Below, piece after piece: positions 5,673 through 9,648 of a DNA stretch of 9,648 bases (position 1 is its first letter; each line of letters starts with the position of its first letter). The stretch is from Pseudomonadota bacterium (GTDB lineage Bacteria > Pseudomonadota > Gammaproteobacteria > Burkholderiales > Thiobacillaceae). The translations under genes and the position numbers were made by a program. The notes below the pieces were generated by a model that saw nothing but the letters and a program-made list of their open reading frames with translations, was not told the origin of the DNA and searched no databases. The DNA is taken from assembly GCA_021802595.1 (NCBI GenBank), contig JAJZRT010000096.1:1-9648 (forward strand), given 5' to 3'.

Positions 5673-8114
5673 ATGCCGACCGTTTCCCTGCCACCTGCCG
5701 ACCTGCGCCTGACCATCGACCCCGCCTCGCTCGGGTTCGCCGATACTGCCGAACTGGCGGATGAGGCCTTGCCGTGGATCGGTCAGGCGCGCGCCGAGAC
5801 GGCCGCCCGCTTCGGCCTCGGGATGGACCAGCCCAACTACAACCTGTTCGTACTGGGCGAGGTGGGCAGCGGGCGCTCCTCGCTGCTCAGGCAGGCGATG
5901 GTCGAAGCGGCGACCAGGCGGCGAGTGCCGCCGGATCTGTGCTACCTGCACAATTTCGATACGCCCGAGCGGCCCCTGGCGTTGCGCCTGCCGGCCGGCG
6001 AGGGGCGCTTGCTGCGTCAGCTGCTGGCGCAGACAGTGAAGATCCTGCAGGCCGAGATTCCGCCGCAGCTCGGCGGGCAGGACTACAAGACCGAGAGCGA
6101 ACGCATCGAAAAAGCGTGGAAGGACGATGTGGCGCGTCATTACGCCGAGCTGTCGGCGTTCGCCGAGGCGCGCAGTTTTTCGCTGCACCGTGAGGCCGGG
6201 CGCATGGTGTTCACCCTCATCGGCAAGAAGGGCCAGGCGCTTACCGAGGACGAGGTGCTGGCGCTGCCGAAGGCGCGCCGGGAGGCGGTGGAGCAGGCCG
6301 AGCAGGAACTGCGCGCCGAGATCGCCCGCTACATCGAGAAGACCCAGCCGCTGGAGCGCGCGATGAACGAGGCGCTGGCGGCGCTGCGGCGGCAGGTGGT
6401 GAAGCCGCTGGTCGAGCGTGCGCTGCAGGCGATCCGTGCCGGGCTGAAGAAGCAGATCAAGGACGCCGGCAAGCTCAACGCCTGGCTCGATGCGCTGGAA
6501 CACGACGTGTTCGACAACCTGGAGCTGTTCAACGGCGGCGAGGAGGATGAAGGCCGGGAGGAGACGTTGCACGCCGTGCTGGCGCGCTACCGGGTCAATC
6601 TGGTGGTCGACAACGGCAGCCTCGCCGGTGCGCCGGTGATCGTCGAGGACAATCCGCTGTTCCGTGCGCTGTTCGGCAGCATCGAATACCAGTCCGAAAA
6701 CGACGTGCTGGTGACCGATTTCTCGCGCATTCGCGCCGGCAGCCTGCTGCAGGCGCACGGCGGCTTCCTGATGCTGCACCTGCGCGACGTGCTGGCCGAT
6801 CCGCTGGTGTGGGAGAAACTGCGGCGCTTCCTGCGCAGCGGGCGGCTGCAGATCGAGGAACCCGGCGTGTCGTTTTCGCCGATCGCTGCGGTGTCGCTGG
6901 TGCCGGAAGCGGTCGACGTCGAGGTCAAGCTCGTGCTGATCGGTTCGCGCGACCAGTATTACGAATTGCAGGAGGTCGCGCCGGAGTTTATCCGCCATTT
7001 CCGCGCCAAGGTGGATTTCGCCGACAGCTTCCTTGCCAGTGCCGGCACCCGCCGTGCCTCGGCGATTTTCGTCGCCCATGTTTGCCGCGAACATGGCCTG
7101 CCGCACTTCTCAGCGGCGGCGGTGGCGCGCCTGCTGGAGGAATCGCACCGCGAGGCCGGCGACCAGATGCGCGAGAGTGCGATTTTCGGACGCACCGAGG
7201 CGCTGGTGATGGAAAGTGCGGCGATCTGTCGCGCGCGCGGACCGGGGCTGGTGACGGCGGACGATGTCGAGGCGGCGCTCGCGGCGCATACCGCGCGCCA
7301 CGATTACCCCGAGCAGCGCCTGCGCGAGGAGATCGTCGAGGGCGACGTGCTGATCGACCTGTATGGCGAGCGCCAGGGCCAGGTCAACGGCCTCACCCAG
7401 ATCGACCTCGGCGATTACCGCTTCGGCCTGCCGGTACGGCTGTCTGCGTGCGTCCATGCCGGCGAGGACGGCCTGCTCAACATCGAGCGCGAGGTCGAAC
7501 TGTCCGGCCCGATCCACGACAAGGGCGTATTCATCCTGCAGTCCTACCTGGCGGCGCTGTTCGCGCATCTGGCGCCGCTGTCCCTCAACGCCTCGATCGC
7601 CTTTGAGCAGCAATATCACGGGGTGGAAGGGGATTCCGCGTCCTGCGCCGAACTCTATGCCCTGCTGTCGGCACTGTCGGGCCTGCCGTTGAAACAGGGC
7701 ATCGCCGTCACCGGCGCGGTCAACCAGCACGGCGAGGTGCTGCCGGTGGGCGGCATCAACGAAAAGATCGAGGGCTGGTTCGCCGTCTGCGAGATCGCCG
7801 GCCTCGACGGCAGCCAGGGCGTGCTGATCCCCGCGCGCAACCGGCGCCATCTGATGCTGACGCCGCGCGTGGTCGAGGCGGTCGCCCGCGGACGTTTCCA
7901 CATCCATACCGCAGAACGGGTGAGCGCGGGCATCGAATTGCTGACCGGCGTGACGGCGGGCGAACCGAACGCAGCAGGGCACTATCCCCCCGACAGCGTG
8001 CTGGGGCATGCGCAGGACACATTGCTGGCGTTTCGCCGTGCCTGCCAGATGCAGGAGCATGCGCGGGCTCCGCGCCGGCATTTTCGCGCGGGCGACCGTC
8101 CGCAGCGACGCTAG
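5673..8114 (+). CDS. Lon-like AAA+ ATPase/protease of the YcbZ/LonH type
   Basis: An 813-residue cytoplasmic protein with an N-terminal AAA_32-type ATPase region and a C-terminal Lon Ser-Lys protease domain. The Walker A-like loop is GEVGSGRSS at 62-70, with Arg68 where the classical lysine would be; I recall GxGR in relatives, so this may be normal for the family. A long helical insert (about 140-285, charged, coiled-coil-like) separates it from the second part of the ATPase core. The Walker B-like strand GGFLMLHLRDVL (363-374) lacks the usual adjacent acidic pair. SRIRAGSLLQAHGG and EEIVEGDVLIDL mark conserved stretches. The protease dyad is Ser655 (EGDSAS) and Lys698 (GGINEKIEGWF). The basic tail (about 790-813) is weakly conserved in appearance. 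ATG 5673 has no clear Shine-Dalgarno; AATAAT at 5635-5640 could be a -10 without a good -35. Its job is presumably degradation of damaged or regulatory proteins, with substrates unknown. Confidence 0.92.
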   Translation: MPTVSLPPADLRLTIDPASLGFADTAELADEALPWIGQARAETAARFGLGMDQPNYNLFVLGEVGSGRSSLLRQAMVEAATRRRVPPDLCYLHNFDTPERPLALRLPAGEGRLLRQLLAQTVKILQAEIPPQLGGQDYKTESERIEKAWKDDVARHYAELSAFAEARSFSLHREAGRMVFTLIGKKGQALTEDEVLALPKARREAVEQAEQELRAEIARYIEKTQPLERAMNEALAALRRQVVKPLVERALQAIRAGLKKQIKDAGKLNAWLDALEHDVFDNLELFNGGEEDEGREETLHAVLARYRVNLVVDNGSLAGAPVIVEDNPLFRALFGSIEYQSENDVLVTDFSRIRAGSLLQAHGGFLMLHLRDVLADPLVWEKLRRFLRSGRLQIEEPGVSFSPIAAVSLVPEAVDVEVKLVLIGSRDQYYELQEVAPEFIRHFRAKVDFADSFLASAGTRRASAIFVAHVCREHGLPHFSAAAVARLLEESHREAGDQMRESAIFGRTEALVMESAAICRARGPGLVTADDVEAALAAHTARHDYPEQRLREEIVEGDVLIDLYGERQGQVNGLTQIDLGDYRFGLPVRLSACVHAGEDGLLNIEREVELSGPIHDKGVFILQSYLAALFAHLAPLSLNASIAFEQQYHGVEGDSASCAELYALLSALSGLPLKQGIAVTGAVNQHGEVLPVGGINEKIEGWFAVCEIAGLDGSQGVLIPARNRRHLMLTPRVVEAVARGRFHIHTAERVSAGIELLTGVTAGEPNAAGHYPPDSVLGHAQDTLLAFRRACQMQEHARAPRRHFRAGDRPQRR

Positions 8115-8142
8115 CCCGCCTGCATGCGGGTCGGGCGTGAAC

Positions 8143-8148
8143 TATAGT
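8143..8148 (+). promoter_or_regulatory. Candidate -10 box for the deacylase gene
   Basis: TATAGT matches the -10 consensus at five of six positions and would place the transcript start near 8155, about 26 bases before ATG 8181. No good -35 lies 16-18 bases upstream. That position is occupied by a short hairpin (CCCGC 8115-8119, GCGGG 8126-8130), which may instead mark the end of the Lon-like message, although no T-run follows. If real, this promoter separates the deacylase from the Lon-like gene. Confidence 0.35.
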
Positions 8149-8169
8149 GAAAGCCGCTCAACCGTTTGC

Positions 8170-8175
8170 AGGAGG
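8170..8175 (+). promoter_or_regulatory. Strong ribosome binding site fixing the deacylase start
   Basis: A perfect AGGAGG lies five bases before ATG 8181. It rules out the in-frame TTG at 8166, which would put the site inside the coding region. It is the strongest Shine-Dalgarno in the window. Confidence 0.85.
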
Positions 8176-8180
8176 CGATC

Positions 8181-8666
8181 ATGAACGCACTGCACCGCAT
8201 GGAACGTTTTCTCGACCAGCACCGGATTCCCTTCGATCTCGTCGCGCATCCGCATACGCATACCAGCGCCGAAACGGCGCGCGCGGCCGGGGTGACGCCG
8301 GATCGGGTGGCCAAGGGCGTGCTGCTGGATGGCGTCGGCTGCCAGATGGTGGCGATGATCCCCGCCGACCAGGAAGTGCATCTCGGCAGGCTGGGTCTGG
8401 ACCAGGGCGTGGAATTCAGCCTGGCCGACGAGGCGAGCGTAAGCCGCCTGTTCGGCGAATGCGAGCCCGGCGTGGTGCCGGGGCTGCCGAATGCCTGGGG
8501 CGTGGAAATGGTGTGGGACGACGCGCTGATGGCGCAGCCGGATATTTATCTGGAGGCCGGCGACCACGAACGTCTGCTGCACATCGAAACCCGGTACCTG
8601 CGCGAGGCGTTTGGCGACGCACCGCACTGCCGCTTCAGCCAGCCGCGCATGCAGCACGTTGCCTGA
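8181..8666 (+). CDS. YbaK/EbsC-family aminoacyl-tRNA deacylase
   Basis: A 161-residue single-domain cytoplasmic protein of the YbaK/prolyl-tRNA editing superfamily. Family members hydrolyse mischarged aminoacyl-tRNA in trans, for example Cys- or Ala-tRNA(Pro). Visible family features are the N-terminal helix followed by HPHTHTSAETARAAGV (23-38), the conserved lysine K45 in VAKGVLL, MIPADQEVHL (59-68), the glycine/proline loop GVVPGLPNAWG (97-107) and EAGDH (125-129). The length is normal for a stand-alone deacylase. The start is set by the perfect AGGAGG before ATG 8181. Which mischarged tRNA it clears cannot be read from the sequence; this subgroup differs somewhat from E. coli YbaK. It follows the Lon-like gene by 66 bases and probably has its own promoter. 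Its stop lies 8 bases from the stop of the convergent M48 gene. Confidence 0.9.
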   Translation: MNALHRMERFLDQHRIPFDLVAHPHTHTSAETARAAGVTPDRVAKGVLLDGVGCQMVAMIPADQEVHLGRLGLDQGVEFSLADEASVSRLFGECEPGVVPGLPNAWGVEMVWDDALMAQPDIYLEAGDHERLLHIETRYLREAFGDAPHCRFSQPRMQHVA

Positions 8667-8700
8667 CGGCGGGATCAGTGTGGTGCCAGGGCCGTCAGGC
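8661..8700. terminator. Possible bidirectional terminator: 10-bp perfect stem over convergent stops
   Basis: GCCTGACGGC (8661-8670) and GCCGTCAGGC (8691-8700) are exact reverse complements with a 20-base loop. The left arm contains the deacylase stop codon, the loop holds the stop codon of the M48 gene, and the right arm encodes part of its C-terminal RLTA. The stem would form in both transcripts. Neither side has a T-run, so it is not a classical intrinsic terminator. It may act by blocking 3' exonucleases or together with Rho. Confidence 0.5.
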
Positions 8701-9415
8701 GGCGGGCCGACTCGGTAAAAGGCAGGAGTTGCCGGATGCGTTCCGCATCCGGGGGATGGCTGGCGACAATATCGTCGCCGGGTTCGTCGTCGTCCCGGCG
8801 GAAATAGGCCAGCGCGCTGTCTTCGAGACTGCAGCCGCAGACCTGTGCGGCCAGCAGGGCACCGAGCCAGTCGGCCTCGCGCTCCTGCTGCTGCCAAAGC
8901 GGGGATAGCTTGAGCATCAGCCCCAGATTTCCTTCAGTCAGCTGCATGGCGTCGTCACCTTGGCGGGTCCAGTATGCGGGTTTGCCTGAATAGACCGACA
9001 GGGCGATGGCGTCTTCGTCAAAATGGCGCTGGGCGAGATGGACGATTTCGTGCCCGATGACAAAGGCCAGTTGACAGTCTGGCAACTGCAGCGCGGAAGG
9101 CGACAGCACCACGACATTGGGCACGAGGGAATAGGCATGGCCTTCGTTTTCGTCTGGCGCGCGCCTGAAATGCACCTCGGGCAGTCCGGCGAGCAGGGCC
9201 ATGCGTGTCCAGGCGGGCCGGGGGCTGAGGGATGCGCATCCGGTGCACGGCTGATCGCGCCAGGCGTAGTGACGGAACGTCGGGGCATCGGGGAACCAGG
9301 CTGCGGGGGACGGCGGCGCCGCCTGCGCAGGGAGGAAACCGGCGCAGAGAAGCGCGATCAGACCGAGGCCGTATCTGAAGACGGACCCTGCCGGATGAGT
9401 TGCCAGGGCGAACAT
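8675..9415 (-). CDS. Exported M48-family zinc metallopeptidase
   Basis: A 246-residue protein with a signal peptide (hydrophobic 14-28, likely cleavage after AQA at 30-32) and one M48 peptidase domain. The zinc site is complete: H122-E123-x-x-H126 (GHEIVHLAQRHF), the third ligand E178 in EREAD (ExxxD), and the conserved SHPPDAERI with His220, as in BepA-like enzymes. It should work in the periplasm, perhaps on misfolded or envelope proteins, but no TPR region of the BepA type follows, so it is a single-domain form. Additional cysteines form CTGC (57-60) and CGC (193-195), plus C114, and could make disulfides. C24 in the signal peptide is not in a lipobox. The start was set at ATG 9415 because AAAGGGG (9427-9421) lies five bases upstream; GTG 9430 would bury that site. 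It converges on the deacylase gene. Confidence 0.92.
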   Translation of the reverse strand: MFALATHPAGSVFRYGLGLIALLCAGFLPAQAAPPSPAAWFPDAPTFRHYAWRDQPCTGCASLSPRPAWTRMALLAGLPEVHFRRAPDENEGHAYSLVPNVVVLSPSALQLPDCQLAFVIGHEIVHLAQRHFDEDAIALSVYSGKPAYWTRQGDDAMQLTEGNLGLMLKLSPLWQQQEREADWLGALLAAQVCGCSLEDSALAYFRRDDDEPGDDIVASHPPDAERIRQLLPFTESARRLTALAPH

Positions 9416-9446
9416 CGCATCCCCTTTCACAATTGCCGTTTCAGTG

Positions 9447-9475
9447 AATATAGTCGGCCATGTTGCGCCTGTTCT
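9447..9475 (-). promoter_or_regulatory. Possible promoter of the M48 gene
   Basis: On the minus strand TATATT (9452-9447) matches the -10 consensus at five of six positions. AGAACA (9475-9470), 17 bases upstream, matches only the ACA half of the -35. Transcription would start near 9440, leaving a leader of about 25 bases that contains the AAAGGGG ribosome binding site. Confidence 0.35.
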
Positions 9476-9648
9476 TGATGGTGTGCAGTAACGGACCCGC
9501 GAACGGCATGGGGAGGCGCCTGCCGGAGGGACATGAAAAAAACTTGGACATCCGGGCCTTCTGTGTTATCTATACGCCGTCTGTTGGATTCAAGCTTTAA
9601 ATTGCGGTACCTCTGGTAAGCCTTTTTCCTTGAAATTCGATTGATGGA
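9476..9648. other. Non-coding, AT-richer region upstream of an off-window gene
   Basis: No convincing gene is seen here. A + strand promoter is possible: TTGGAC at 9544-9549, 17 bases, then TATCTA at 9567-9572, a weak -10. Small symmetrical elements are present: CGGCA 9504-9508 with TGCCG 9521-9525, and TACC-TCT-GGTA at 9608-9618 followed by CCTTTTT. A 28-codon open frame from ATG 9533, with GGAGG two to three bases upstream, ends at TAA and looks random. The drop in G+C towards the right edge is typical of a regulatory region before a + strand gene, or of the edge of an acquired segment; the window ends too early to tell. Confidence 0.4.

Noticed and set aside
5598..7106. 502-codon open frame antisense to the Lon-like gene
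   Set aside because: Low-complexity Gln/Arg/His composition typical of a shadow frame, with no start signals and no recognisable motif.
7110..8081. 323-codon open frame antisense to the protease domain
   Set aside because: Shadow of the conserved Lon protease domain on the + strand.
9533..9619. 28-codon + strand frame from ATG 9533 with GGAGG upstream
   Set aside because: Ribosome binding site is too close, no hydrophobic or regulatory leader pattern such as a run of one amino acid, and the composition is random.
1..9648. CRISPR, insertion sequence, tRNA, toxin-antitoxin or defence genes
   Set aside because: Read on both strands: no regularly spaced repeats, no transposase or integrase motifs, no tRNA-like cloverleaf and no recognised defence protein.

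Overview
This 9.6 kb window looks like the chromosome of a GC-rich proteobacterium. The chorismate synthase end, the HAMP-linked class III cyclase, the YcbZ/LonH-type Lon-like protease and the high-GC codon use fit a betaproteobacterium (Rhodocyclales or Nitrosomonadales-like) best. That placement is inference from gene content and protein style; no rRNA or other decisive marker is present. The content is mostly housekeeping and regulatory. I see no phage, transposon, CRISPR array, toxin-antitoxin or defence locus, and no tRNA or rRNA.

Layout. The + strand opens with the 3' end of aroC (1-438), followed by a 226-base non-coding stretch. This stretch carries a REP-like dispersed repeat (461-527) and a possible promoter for a membrane-anchored adenylate cyclase (665-2389). 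The cyclase converges on a block of three minus-strand genes. These are an AT-richer orphan three-helix membrane protein (2415-2756), a secreted protein with nine cysteines (2823-3113) and an MFS exporter-type transporter (3168-4328). The MFS gene is divergent from a + strand polysaccharide pyruvyl transferase family gene (4415-5608). That gene is followed in the same direction by a large Lon-like ATPase/protease (5673-8114) and a YbaK-type aminoacyl-tRNA deacylase (8181-8666). The deacylase converges, with only 8 bases between stop codons, on a secreted M48 metallopeptidase on the minus strand (8675-9415). A perfect 10-bp inverted repeat spans both stops and may terminate both transcripts. 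The last 233 bases are non-coding and AT-richer and probably precede a gene outside the window.

How the genes work together. There is no obvious single pathway. A loose protein-quality theme links the Lon-like protease, the tRNA editing deacylase and the exported M48 peptidase, but the first two are separated by a likely promoter and the third is on the other strand. The cyclase is a signalling unit with a periplasmic input domain I do not recognise. The features most worth a second look are the nine-cysteine secreted protein with an inverted repeat overlapping its ribosome binding site, the non-canonical nucleotide-binding motifs in the Lon-like protein, the low-GC orphan gene, and the convergent-gene stem at 8661-8700. 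Nothing here proves a previously undescribed system.
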